A stretch of DNA of 64,000 nucleotides. Origin: Clostridium algifaecis (lineage in GTDB: Bacteria; Bacillota; Clostridia; Clostridiales; Clostridiaceae). Position 1 is the stretch's first letter, and every line of letters starts with the position of its first letter. A program made the translations under genes and the position numbers. Under the pieces are notes generated by a model. That model was not told where the DNA came from and ran no database searches. It saw nothing but the letters and a program-made list of their open reading frames with translations. The DNA lies in contig NZ_JAGGLM010000007.1 in the NCBI RefSeq assembly GCF_017874415.1, forward strand, positions 56,621 through 120,620, given 5' to 3'. Shown piece after piece: positions 44,098-52,905 of the stretch.

Positions 44098-45336
44098 TTA
44101 GATTATCTCCTCACCTACTTTATCCTTGAACACAATTGTTAATTGTGCTAATGTTAAACCCCAGTTTGGTGATGGAGAAGTCCATTTTTCCATGACTTTC
44201 TCGGTAGCTAGGTAGAGAGATTTCCTGAGAGCTTCATCAGTTGGAAAAACAGTTCTTGTTTTTGTAAATTTCCTCAACTGCCTGTTGAAGCCCTCTAATG
44301 CATTTGTGGTATATATTATTTTTCTTATTTCAGGAGAATATTTAAAATATGTTGATAATTTATCCCAGTTATTATACCATGAATCAATTACCATACTATA
44401 TTTATGATCCCATTTATCTTTGAGATCATCTAAACTAGTTATTGCAAGTTCCTCTGTAGATGCTTTATATACACATTTTAAGTCTTTCATAAATTCTTTC
44501 TTATCCTTTGATGCCACATATTTAATAGAATTTCTAATTTGATGAATAATACAATTTTGAATACTAACGTCAGGAAATACTGTCTTTATAGCATCAGGAA
44601 GGCCCTTAAGTCCATCCATACAGGCAATTAATATCTCTTTTACGCCTCTATTTTTTAAATCATTGCAAACTGACAGCCAAAATTTAGCGCCTTCGGCTTC
44701 ACCTATCCATATACCTAAAATATCCTTATAACCTTCCATATCAAGAGCCATGCATATATAGGCAGCTTTAGTAACAATTTTATTTTCTTCTCTAACTTTA
44801 AAATGTACAGCATCCATATAAACAATTGGATATATTTCGTCAAGCATTCTATTCTGCCATTGGGCGGCAGCCCCCATAACCTTATCGGTTATTTTTGATA
44901 TCATAGATGGTGATACATCTATACCATATAATTCTTCTAATTCTGCTTGAATATCTCTAGTAGACATTCCTCTAGCATATAAACCTATTATTTTTTTATC
45001 AAGTTCATTGCACACAGTTTCATACTTTTTTATAACTCTTGGTTCAAAATTTGAATTTCTATCCCTTGGTATATCTAGCTTAACATCACCAACACTGCTC
45101 TTAATATTCTTCTTAGAATATCCATTTCTATAATCTATATTAGTATCATCGTCTCTGTCACTTCTTTCATATTTTTCTCTGCCCAAATGTTCTTCCATCT
45201 CTGCTTCTAGCATATTTTGCATAACATCTTTTAAAAGTCTCTGCAATAATCCATTTCTGCCAACTACATCTTCCATAGTCTTACACTTTTTAACCTCTTC
45301 CTTATAATTAATATCTGGTATTTCAAAATCCTTCAT
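44098..45336 (-). CDS. IS256-family (Mutator-type) transposase
   Basis: This 412-residue DDE transposase has catalytic Asp175 (VYMDAVHF), Asp241 (ACMDGLKGLPDAI) and Glu348 (TTNALEGFNRQLRK), with the family NCIIHQIRNSIKYV segment. Length is normal and the frame intact, so it is likely active. GGAGGAG precedes the ATG. A hairpin terminator made from the IS end (45403-45442) lies upstream. Truncated relatives are at 16438. Confidence 0.93.
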   Translation of the reverse strand: MKDFEIPDINYKEEVKKCKTMEDVVGRNGLLQRLLKDVMQNMLEAEMEEHLGREKYERSDRDDDTNIDYRNGYSKKNIKSSVGDVKLDIPRDRNSNFEPRVIKKYETVCNELDKKIIGLYARGMSTRDIQAELEELYGIDVSPSMISKITDKVMGAAAQWQNRMLDEIYPIVYMDAVHFKVREENKIVTKAAYICMALDMEGYKDILGIWIGEAEGAKFWLSVCNDLKNRGVKEILIACMDGLKGLPDAIKTVFPDVSIQNCIIHQIRNSIKYVASKDKKEFMKDLKCVYKASTEELAITSLDDLKDKWDHKYSMVIDSWYNNWDKLSTYFKYSPEIRKIIYTTNALEGFNRQLRKFTKTRTVFPTDEALRKSLYLATEKVMEKWTSPSPNWGLTLAQLTIVFKDKVGEEII

Positions 45337-45402
45337 TTAGAACTCCTCCTTAAATTTATTTAAGTATATTATTCCAAATCTACCAATTAACTATACGAAA
45401 AA

Positions 45403-45442
45403 AATGTGAGTAGATTTGGTTTTTACACAAATCTACTCACAT
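45403..45442 (-). terminator. hairpin terminator at the 5' end of the IS256 element
   Basis: ATGTGAGTAGATTT (45403-45416) pairs perfectly with AAATCTACTCACAT (45429-45442), and on the minus strand it is followed by TTTTTTTCG. It would stop outside transcription before the transposase gene. Confidence 0.7.
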
Positions 45443-45553
45443 TCCTTAAAAAATAAAAATTACTACAGGAACATAATCCTATAGTAATTTTCAAATAAAT
45501 TTTATCTCATCCATTCTATTTTACACAAACCTACTGACATTCCTTTACCGCAG

Positions 45554-45877
45554 CTAATCATTTTTAATTTGTTTATTTTCTTTTTTATTTCGTTCTACTA
45601 ATCTTCCCATGAAGAAAGCTATAACTCCAACTCCAATACCAGTTTGTACACAGAATAATAAACTTTCAACTTCACCCGGTAATTCTCCTCCAATCCAGGT
45701 TTCCATAACAGGTTTAAACCAAGGCTTATATTTTTTGCCTGTAATCTGCGAAACTGTTTTGCTTCCTGCATCATCTGAGCCACCAAATTCAGCGCCTCTT
45801 AATGTGAACAATGGTATAACAGCAATCAATGCAGCAATAACTAATAAAATAGTAACCTTTTTTTTTATCTTTGTCAT
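45554..45877 (-). CDS. cbiN: cobalt ECF transporter accessory protein CbiN
   Basis: This 107-residue two-span protein has a first span near residues 7-25, the extracytoplasmic GAEFGGSDDAG and a conserved SLLFCVQTGIGVGVIAFFMG span. CbiN works with CbiM as substrate-capture unit of cobalt ECF transporters. Its ATG overlaps the cbiM stop (TAATG). It is the last gene of cbiQOMN. Confidence 0.9.
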   Translation of the reverse strand: MTKIKKKVTILLVIAALIAVIPLFTLRGAEFGGSDDAGSKTVSQITGKKYKPWFKPVMETWIGGELPGEVESLLFCVQTGIGVGVIAFFMGRLVERNKKENKQIKND

Positions 45878-46629
45878 TAATTTTCACCTTTCTTTAGAAA
45901 TCCTATACCTGTTAATTCAGACTTTGCATATGTTTCAAGACCCATAATTATAACAACAGTAAGAATACCTTCGATAACTGCAAGTGGAACTTGTGTTGGT
46001 GCAAATACTGAAAGAAACTTAGCTGTAGATGCTGCAACTCCACCACTTTGAGAAGGATATGCAAGTGCAAGCTGAATGCTTGTTACACAATAAGTAAATA
46101 AATCTCCAATCGATGCGGCTAAAAAAATACCTATATGTTTGTTAACTTTTAAATTCTGACATAATTTATAAATTCCATAAGAAACTAATGGACCTGCAAT
46201 AGCCATAGAAAAAGTATTAGCACCAAGAGTTGTAAGTCCGCCATGAGCTAGAAGGATTGCTTGAAAAATAAGCACAATTATACCTAGAATGCTAACTGTA
46301 GTTGGTCCAAATAAAATTGCAGCAAGTCCTGTACCGGTCATGTGCGAACAGCTTCCTGTTACTGATGGAATCTTTAAAGACGAAAGTACAAAAATGAATG
46401 CACCTGCCATAGCAAGAATAGTCATTGATTTATGGTTTTCAGACAATGTTTTTTTTATTGATAGGTAACCTGATACTAAAAAAGGAATGCAAATGATACC
46501 CCATGCAATACAAAATTTTGGTGGAAGATATCCTTCCATAATGTGCATTGCATTAGCTACCGGAATTACTCCAAAAGTCAACGCAAATGCTGTGACAATG
46601 GTAATAATTTTCTTTTCTTTTTGATTCAT
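45877..46629 (-). CDS. cbiM: cobalt ECF transporter S-component CbiM
   Basis: This 250-residue membrane protein has a cleavable N-terminus ending VANA just before [10 protein letters not shown]; the His after Met is the cobalt ligand in characterised proteins. Further family blocks are [18 protein letters not shown] and [22 protein letters not shown] precedes the ATG. It is cotranscribed with the ATPase and permease genes. Confidence 0.94.
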   Translation of the reverse strand: MNQKEKKIITIVTAFALTFGVIPVANAMHIMEGYLPPKFCIAWGIICIPFLVSGYLSIKKTLSENHKSMTILAMAGAFIFVLSSLKIPSVTGSCSHMTGTGLAAILFGPTTVSILGIIVLIFQAILLAHGGLTTLGANTFSMAIAGPLVSYGIYKLCQNLKVNKHIGIFLAASIGDLFTYCVTSIQLALAYPSQSGGVAASTAKFLSVFAPTQVPLAVIEGILTVVIIMGLETYAKSELTGIGFLKKGEN

Positions 46630-46676
46630 TTTTTTCCTCCTTGTGTTATTTTAAATTTATATTAATCTAAGCCAAA

Positions 46677-47522
46677 TTACCTAGAAAAGATATCTGTTTT
46701 TTCAAGTATTTTTTTAAATTCTTCAGTACTTTTTGGATAGTCTTTTGTATTTTCCACTATATGTTTTTCTACAAGCAATTCATAAACCTTTAGCATAATC
46801 GGTTGTTTTAAATTTGCTTGTTTTAAAACCTTCGTGTTTTTAAAAATTTCTAATGGGGTTCCATCAGCTATAATTTTTCCATGGCAAAATACAAGAATCC
46901 TTTCTGCCCATCTGTATACGAAATCTACATCATGAGTAGAAATAAGCATTGTCTTGCCATCTGAAGCAAGTTTGCCTAAAACTTTTTCTAACATCAATGC
47001 ATTTAAAGGATCCAGTGCTGCTGTTGGCTCATCAAAGATAATAATTTCTGATTGCATAGCAATAATGTCTGCAATAGTAACACGTTTCTTCTCACCACCA
47101 CTTAAATAGTGGGGTGGTCGATCTTTGAAATCAGAAATATTCATATATTCCAGTGCTTCTTCAACCCTCTGCCGAACTTCCTGTTTTGAAAGCTTTAAAT
47201 TCATAGGACCAAATCCAACCTCTGCCATAACTGTAGATGCAATAATTTGATTATCTGCATCTTGAAATACAATTCCTATGTTTTTTCGAAGTTCTTTCAA
47301 GTTCTTTTTATTAACCACTGTATCCCGATAAATGATCTTTCCATGTTCTGGTGTAAATACACCATTAATGTTCAGGAAAAACGTGGATTTTCCAGATCCA
47401 TTGGAACCGATAACAGCAATTTTCTCACCTTCATAAATATTTATATTTATGCCGTTTAATGCAGGTTCTCCATTTCCATAAGCATAACGCAAATCTTCAA
47501 CCTTTAGTATTGTTTTTCCCAT
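46677..47522 (-). CDS. cbiO: cobalt ECF transporter ATPase CbiO
   Basis: This 281-residue ABC ATPase has Walker A GSNGSGKST at 39-47, Q-loop FQDADNQI, signature LSGGEKKR at 140-147, Walker B IIIFDEPT at 160-167 and switch STHDVDF. It energises cobalt uptake with CbiQ and CbiM. AGGAGA precedes the ATG, 12 bases after cbiQ. Confidence 0.93.
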   Translation of the reverse strand: MGKTILKVEDLRYAYGNGEPALNGININIYEGEKIAVIGSNGSGKSTFFLNINGVFTPEHGKIIYRDTVVNKKNLKELRKNIGIVFQDADNQIIASTVMAEVGFGPMNLKLSKQEVRQRVEEALEYMNISDFKDRPPHYLSGGEKKRVTIADIIAMQSEIIIFDEPTAALDPLNALMLEKVLGKLASDGKTMLISTHDVDFVYRWAERILVFCHGKIIADGTPLEIFKNTKVLKQANLKQPIMLKVYELLVEKHIVENTKDYPKSTEEFKKILEKTDIFSR

Positions 47523-47534
47523 AATATCTCCTCT

Positions 47535-48413
47535 CTATCTTGTAAAGCTCCAGAGTAAAATCAAAAAGATTATAAATGCTGATGCTGAGATAATTTGAGC
47601 TATCTCTACTTTTTTATTTTCCTCATAAAACACAAGATCCCCATCATAACATCTAGACTCCATTGCATCATAATATGAATTTGCTCTTTTTAACGAAGTA
47701 ACTAGCATGTTGCTTGCAATGTTCCCAAATGTATAGCAGGAAGTTTTAAAATCGCAGTATCCCTGGCGTGATTCTGCAGAATTTTTCATTTTAGTATAAA
47801 CATCCATTAAAATAAAAATATAGCGATAAATCATATCCATCAATTCTACAATAAGCTTTGGAATATGTGCTTTTCGAAGTACATATATAATTTCAGAAGA
47901 AGGGGTTGATAGTGTCATCATCTGCAGTGCATTAATAGCTGCAAAAACTTTTAAAATCAAAAACAAAGCTTTCCTAAGCATTATATTTGAAGTAAGTACA
48001 TAACAAAAGCCAAGATACAAATTATACTGTCCCATGGGTTGCTTTGAAAAATCAATGGCAATGGTAAATGTACCTAGTAGGATAAAAACTATTGGAATAG
48101 CCATTATTGACAAGTATTCATGTACAGGAAGCTTTCCTTTTACAATTGTAATATAGACCATTGCAATAATGACAACAACAGATACATAAGGGTTGTCCAA
48201 TGCAATGCAAAGAATCAGTGTCAGAACAGAAAAAGATACTTTAAAAGTAGGATTCCAATGTCTTATTTCGGAAGTATAAGCATGAAAATCAATTAAAAAT
48301 TCTTCCCTGTGTTTATGTCCGATTCCATGATGGTGAGTACTATTCTTATTTTCCAATTTTAAGAAAACTACAGCCATCAAAAATACTGCACATAAAGCAA
48401 TAATTTTTCTCAT
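47535..48413 (-). CDS. cbiQ: cobalt ECF transporter T-component CbiQ
   Basis: This 292-residue transmembrane coupling protein has several spans, and the coupling motif appears as SAESRQGYCDF and AMESRCYDGD (Ala-x-x-Ser-Arg type). The His-rich segment STHHHGIGHKHREE near residues 25-40 is unusual and could bind metal. It is the first gene after the cobalamin riboswitch. Confidence 0.9.
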   Translation of the reverse strand: MRKIIALCAVFLMAVVFLKLENKNSTHHHGIGHKHREEFLIDFHAYTSEIRHWNPTFKVSFSVLTLILCIALDNPYVSVVVIIAMVYITIVKGKLPVHEYLSIMAIPIVFILLGTFTIAIDFSKQPMGQYNLYLGFCYVLTSNIMLRKALFLILKVFAAINALQMMTLSTPSSEIIYVLRKAHIPKLIVELMDMIYRYIFILMDVYTKMKNSAESRQGYCDFKTSCYTFGNIASNMLVTSLKRANSYYDAMESRCYDGDLVFYEENKKVEIAQIISASAFIIFLILLWSFTR

Positions 48414-48498
48414 TTTGCACCTTCTTTAAAATTTTTAGTGAAATATTTTGATTTAATCTTTATTAATTGGGTTAATTTTAAAATTTGCAACTAAGAAA

Positions 48499-48518
48499 GC
48501 CTGCAGCAACCTGCAGGC
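48499..48518 (-). terminator. terminator of the cobalamin riboswitch
   Basis: GCCTGCAG (48499-48506) pairs perfectly with CTGCAGGC (48511-48518), and on the minus strand TTTCTT follows. It lies between the riboswitch and cbiQ. Confidence 0.78.
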
Positions 48519-48599
48519 TAATATAGCATCATATTGAACTTACATGATGTTAATATTACTTATTGATAGAAAATTAACAATAAATTATATGACTTTTAT

Positions 48600-48800
48600 G
48601 TAAGTAAATAACACCACATACTTCCCACCGAAGTTGTCGTTAATTAGTTTAAGGAAGGTCTCCTGGCTCGTAGATCAATTTACTCTCTAAACTTCCCAGC
48701 ATTATGCCAGTGTTTTACTAGATTTCATCCCTATTCACAGTAGCGGGGGCTGTAGTGGACTTTCACCACTTTCCCTTTTAATTATTATTAAATAAGCCTT
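48600..48800 (-). promoter_or_regulatory. cobalamin riboswitch
   Basis: The minus strand shows the B12-element core: AAAGGGAAAGTGGTGAAAGT, CCACTACAGCCCCCGCTACTG and GAGCCAGGAGACC. Adenosylcobalamin or a related corrinoid binds it and, with the terminator at 48499, shuts off cbiQOMN. The cell stops importing cobalt when B12 is sufficient. Ends are approximate. Confidence 0.93.
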
Positions 48801-49009
48801 ATACTTTATTATTTAATTTTATAATAATGATTGTATATCTATTTTCTTATTACGTCAACTTCATTTATCTATTATTTTCAGATGTTTCTATAATTTTTAT
48901 TGTTAAAGTTGACAATAAATAATTATTTACTATATAATATAAATAGCATATGCTATTTATAAATTTAGATACTTGTTATGTATTAAATAAAACAAGGAGG
49001 TTTTATAAT

Positions 49010-49366
49010 ATGAAAATAGCAATACCCAATAATGGAAACATGGTGAATCAACATTTTGGAATGAGTGAAAGTTTTATTATTGCAACAGTAGATGATGAGA
49101 AAATTATACAAATTGAAAAAATATCTGCAGTAGAATTTGCACATCAGCATCAAGGATTAGCAGATTTGCTTGTGAAACATGGAACTAATGTAGTTATTAC
49201 TGGAGGTATAGGAGGAGGTGCACTTGCAGGTTTACAACAAAATGGGCTTAAGGTAATAAAGGGAGCATCAGGAGAATATACAAAGGTTATTCAAGAATAC
49301 ATTGATGGAAAACTGGAAGATAAAAATATAGTTTGTAATCATCATGGGGAACATAATAATAATTAG
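49010..49366 (+). CDS. NifX/NifB-type dinitrogenase cofactor-domain protein
   Basis: This 118-residue protein with the dinitrogenase iron-molybdenum cofactor biosynthesis fold shows KIAIPNNGNMVNQHFG at the start, VVITGGIGGGALAGLQQNGLKV and a His-rich tail (CNHHGEHNNN). Such proteins carry iron-sulphur or metal clusters; many have no link to nitrogenase. The ATG at 49010 has AAGGAGG upstream. No nif gene is nearby. Confidence 0.85.
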   Translation: MKIAIPNNGNMVNQHFGMSESFIIATVDDEKIIQIEKISAVEFAHQHQGLADLLVKHGTNVVITGGIGGGALAGLQQNGLKVIKGASGEYTKVIQEYIDGKLEDKNIVCNHHGEHNNN

Positions 49367-49761
49367 TAATGATTTCTAGACGAATAGACTATAAATTGAT
49401 ATGAATTTTAATAACAAATAATGTTAAAAGTATAAAAGAATTGTTAAAAGAAAACTACTGTGATAATTGAGTAGAAAGTATGCAGGGCATGTAAATTAGT
49501 TAAATACTGATTACATGTCCTTTTCGTTGAAAAAATTTATGTGGATATAAAAGAAGAATTTTAATTCAATATTGTTATAAATTCTACAAGTGTTATAATT
49601 TTTATATTGTTTAAGCGAAAATAGTTGAAAATTGTTATTGGTTATGAGGTGATTAATACTGTAATGTAATACATATAAACAATGTAGGTTGAATATAGAA
49701 AGGAAGTGAATATTTAGTGATTTAATGTACTTTTAGTACATTCTATTGCTAAAAATAATAT
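49367..49761. other. gene-free region with hairpin
   Basis: GGGCATGTAA near 49486 and TTACATGTCC near 49514 form a hairpin followed by TTTTCG, probably the terminator of the 49010 gene. Nothing else is recognised. Confidence 0.45.
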
Positions 49762-50655
49762 ATGGAAATGAAAAAGATAAAGGGGAATACATTTTGTATT
49801 GATACAGGAATGACGTATATACCTTTTTATAAAATTGATGATGAAAAAATTATTATGCTTGATTCTGGATGGTCAAGAGGGGAAAGAGAAGGAATAAATG
49901 AAGTTTTAGAAAGAAATAAATTTAAAGTAATTGGTATAATATGTAGCCATGCCCACATAGATCATATAGGAAATAATACATATTTTAAGAAAAAGTATAA
50001 TTGTGTTATTGCAATGCCAATTTATGAAGCTTTTATTTGCAGTTCAATAGTCAATCTAAAGCTTTATTATAATACACAGACATTATCAGATGTCAAACAA
50101 CATTTTGGACATATGGTTTGCAAAACAGACATTATGATTCCTGATAATCAAGATAAAATAAGTGTTTGTGGTATTGAGTTCAAAATTCTTCATACACCTG
50201 GGCACAGTCCTGCACATATATGTATTACAACTCCCGATGATGTTGCATATCTTGGAGATGCACTTATAAGTTATGAAGTTATGGAAGGAGCTAAAATGCC
50301 ATATGCCTATATACTTAGCGAGGATTTGAAAAGTAAAACAAAGCTTTATAATTTAAAATGCAGTAAATATTTAGTGGCACATAAAGGTATATATGATGAC
50401 ATCACAAAGCTTATAACGGATAATATAAATTTCTATAAAAATAGAGCAACAAGTATTGGTGATCTTATAGATGGCAAAATGACAATAGAAGAAATTATGA
50501 AGAAAGTTGTTGAAAATTTTAATATCAAGATGGGGGATAAATATAAATATACATTAATAGAAAGGATGCTAAAGTCATATATTGAATATTTGATTGAAAC
50601 TGGAAATGTAGAATCAAATATTGACCATGGATTTTTAAAATTTTCAAGATGTTAA
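49762..50655 (+). CDS. MBL-fold metallo-hydrolase
   Basis: This 297-residue metallo-beta-lactamase-fold hydrolase has SHAHIDHIGNN (H-x-H-x-D-H), HTPGHSPAHIC, LGDAL (bridging Asp) and VAHKG (final His). Two metal ions are expected. The C-terminal 90 residues are helical and may define substrate. No good ribosome binding site precedes ATG 49762; the second ATG six bases on is no better. Substrate unknown. Confidence 0.87.
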   Translation: MEMKKIKGNTFCIDTGMTYIPFYKIDDEKIIMLDSGWSRGEREGINEVLERNKFKVIGIICSHAHIDHIGNNTYFKKKYNCVIAMPIYEAFICSSIVNLKLYYNTQTLSDVKQHFGHMVCKTDIMIPDNQDKISVCGIEFKILHTPGHSPAHICITTPDDVAYLGDALISYEVMEGAKMPYAYILSEDLKSKTKLYNLKCSKYLVAHKGIYDDITKLITDNINFYKNRATSIGDLIDGKMTIEEIMKKVVENFNIKMGDKYKYTLIERMLKSYIEYLIETGNVESNIDHGFLKFSRC

Positions 50656-50675
50656 TTGAAAAATGTGTTTATATA

Positions 50676-50719
50676 GGAATGTCCATAGATTTAATTTTAC
50701 ACAAATCTATGGACATTCC
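50676..50719. repeat. solo IS256-end-like hairpin
   Basis: GGAATGTCCATAGATTT (50676-50692) pairs perfectly with AAATCTATGGACATTCC (50703-50719), with the loop AATTTTACAC. The outer arm plus TTTACAC loop matches the ends of the IS256-type elements, but no transposase is near. It now lies between two convergent genes, where it can serve as a terminator. Confidence 0.6.
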
Positions 50720-50730
50720 CTTCAAATCTT

Positions 50731-52884
50731 TTAATCAAATTGCTTATGTAATACTTTTTCAATAAATATTTTTGTGAGTTCAGGATCAAACTGAGAGCCT
50801 GCATTTTCTTTTAGTTCTTTTATAGCAACATCTTCTGTTAAAGCATCTCGATAACTTCTTTTACTAATCATAGCATCGTAGGAATCAGCTATAGCTATGA
50901 TTCTTGATTGAAGAGGTATTTCTTTTCTCTTTAAACCTTTTGGATAACCAGTTCCATCCCATCTTTCATGATGGGCTAATACGTATTCTGCCATTTCTGA
51001 CATATCATTTACTGTGTTAAGTATTCTATAGCCTATTTCTGGATGCTTTTTTATTTCTTTCCATTCATCATCTGTAAGTTTTCCATTCTTATTTAATATA
51101 TTTTCTTCTATAGCTATTTTTCCTATGTCATGAAGTAATCCAACATTTTTAAGTTCCTCGATTTTACCATCAAGCAGGCCTAGAGCTTTGCCTGTATCCT
51201 TGCATAATTCTGAAACTCTATGTGAGTGCTGTTCTTCTCTTTTGTTTTTTTCATGAAGCGTACTAATTATGGCATTTATAGTTTTTCCTCTCATACTTGG
51301 TCCTTCAAACAACTTCTTTTTGTACATATAATCTTCAGCTTTTTTTAAAATCTTTTCAATTTTTTCTTCTTCATTTTTTTTAGTTTCGTATCCAAATGAA
51401 ATAGATATGTCAACAGCACCAATTTTTTGTTTTAATGCTTCAGATTTAATATGTTTGATAATTTGATCTGTTTCATGGTCGCATGTTTTTGGTAACAAAA
51501 TTACAAACTCGTCGCCTCCAAGTCTGGCAACGATACCATTAGCCTTGCAACCATTTATCATAACTTCTGATACTTTTTTAAGTAGTTCATCTCCTACAGC
51601 ATGACCTAAAGAATCGTTAACAAGTTTTAATCCGTTAACATCTGCCATAACAATTGTTAAAGGAAAGTTTTCTTCTGTATCCAGTCTCTTTAATTCTTCT
51701 TCAAAGAATCTTCTATTGTATAAACCCGTTAGTTGATCATGGTAGCTTAAATATTTCATTTTTTGCTCCATTTGTTTTCTAGTGCTTATATCCCTCCATA
51801 AAGAGTGAAAAAATTTTTTACCATTAATTGAAATAGTTGTCAACATAACTTCAACGGGTAATAATTTTCCATCAGATCTTTTATACCACCATTCAAATTT
51901 CCAATTTCCATTCTCTATAGTACGTTTACGCATTTCAACTACTTTTTTTTCAGAAATTTTTCCATCTGGCTGCTTTTCAGGGTAAAATTCACATGGCTTT
52001 TTACCAAGTATACACGATTTTGAATTATATCCTAATAATTTAAGCATAGCTATATTACAATCGGTTATCTTATCATCCACAATTATAAGTATTCCATCTG
52101 ATGAATTTTCAAAAATATTTCGAAATCTATTCTCGCTTGTCTTTAAAGCTTCTTCACTTATTTTTAAGTTTAATTTATTCTGCTTTTCAATAGTAATATT
52201 CCTTGATATAGCAAGTATTTCTTTTTCATTATTTTTAATTAGTCTAACTTCAAAATATTGTTCTTTATTGGAAATTTTAATTTTGTATTCGAAACTTTCC
52301 AATAATCCATTTCTAAGTAATGAATGTATTTTTTTATAGGCTATTTTTGATATTTCTTCAGGAAAAATTTCATGAATAGTTTTTCCAATAAAACGTTCCC
52401 TTGGCAACAATAGATTACTCTTATCACTTGACATACAATCTATAAAATATCCATTATTATCAATGATAAATAGTAGATCAGGTATTGCTCTAATAATAGC
52501 TCTATTTTTTTCTTCACTTTTTTTAAGTTCTTCTTCAGAGTCATTCAATTGTTGTATGTATGATTCAAGGTTCTTATTAACTGATGATAATTCTTTATAA
52601 CTTTCATTAAGCTTTTTTTCTGCTAAATCAACCTTTTTTAAAAGACTTTTTATCAATAAGTAAAGAATAATTGAAGTTACAATGACATATAGCCAGCCTT
52701 TATATATATTTATAATTAAAAGCATGCCCTTATCATTAGCAAGTTTATGAGAAATTTTTTCAGAAAGATAAATCCAAAGAAAACCAATTAAAAAATACGT
52801 AATACATATTTTAATACATTCATAATTTAGTTTGTTTTTTTTATTAATTTCTAAAATTGAGCAAAGTTTTCTTGTTATAAACAT
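50731..52884 (-). CDS. PAS-PAS-GGDEF-HD-GYP cyclic-di-GMP signalling protein
   Basis: This 717-residue protein has two N-terminal spans (about 23-70), a short coiled coil, two PAS domains (about 130-245 and 250-370), a GGDEF diguanylate cyclase (RLGGDEFVILLPK) and an HD-GYP phosphodiesterase (LHDIGKIAI, HPEIGYRIL, AHHERWDGTGYP). Synthesis and breakdown sites both look intact, so it may switch direction according to PAS input. It lies 21 bases after cheV in one operon. Confidence 0.9.
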   Translation of the reverse strand: MFITRKLCSILEINKKNKLNYECIKICITYFLIGFLWIYLSEKISHKLANDKGMLLIINIYKGWLYVIVTSIILYLLIKSLLKKVDLAEKKLNESYKELSSVNKNLESYIQQLNDSEEELKKSEEKNRAIIRAIPDLLFIIDNNGYFIDCMSSDKSNLLLPRERFIGKTIHEIFPEEISKIAYKKIHSLLRNGLLESFEYKIKISNKEQYFEVRLIKNNEKEILAISRNITIEKQNKLNLKISEEALKTSENRFRNIFENSSDGILIIVDDKITDCNIAMLKLLGYNSKSCILGKKPCEFYPEKQPDGKISEKKVVEMRKRTIENGNWKFEWWYKRSDGKLLPVEVMLTTISINGKKFFHSLWRDISTRKQMEQKMKYLSYHDQLTGLYNRRFFEEELKRLDTEENFPLTIVMADVNGLKLVNDSLGHAVGDELLKKVSEVMINGCKANGIVARLGGDEFVILLPKTCDHETDQIIKHIKSEALKQKIGAVDISISFGYETKKNEEEKIEKILKKAEDYMYKKKLFEGPSMRGKTINAIISTLHEKNKREEQHSHRVSELCKDTGKALGLLDGKIEELKNVGLLHDIGKIAIEENILNKNGKLTDDEWKEIKKHPEIGYRILNTVNDMSEMAEYVLAHHERWDGTGYPKGLKRKEIPLQSRIIAIADSYDAMISKRSYRDALTEDVAIKELKENAGSQFDPELTKIFIEKVLHKQFD

Positions 52885-52905
52885 TAAATGTAGCTGACCT
52901 CCGTT

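Larger units (their letters stand above)
43909..45446 (-). mobile_element. intact IS256-family insertion sequence
   Basis: The element is 1538 bp long, bounded by an 8-bp direct repeat TAAAAAAT (43901-43908 and 45447-45454). Its imperfect 26-bp terminal inverted repeats match at 19 of 26 positions and share ATTTGTGTAAAA. It carries one complete transposase gene. The uninterrupted target sequence survives at 16763-16770, which confirms the boundaries. Confidence 0.88.
43824..45544. mobile_element. older IS256-type remnant interrupted by a younger copy
   Basis: The segments 43845-43908 and 45447-45544 together match one continuous stretch of the deletion derivative at 16690-16860 (…GTTATCCCCTAAAAAAT | AAAAATTACTACAG…TTTTACACAAACCTA…). 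The right end at 45519-45544 has the same terminal repeat. The younger IS256-type element sits exactly at the break, with TAAAAAAT on both sides. Confidence 0.75.

Noticed and set aside
49010..49366. Sign of nitrogen fixation genes (NifX/NifB-type domain)
   Set aside because: The domain is common in non-nitrogen-fixing anaerobes and no nif structural or assembly gene is nearby.
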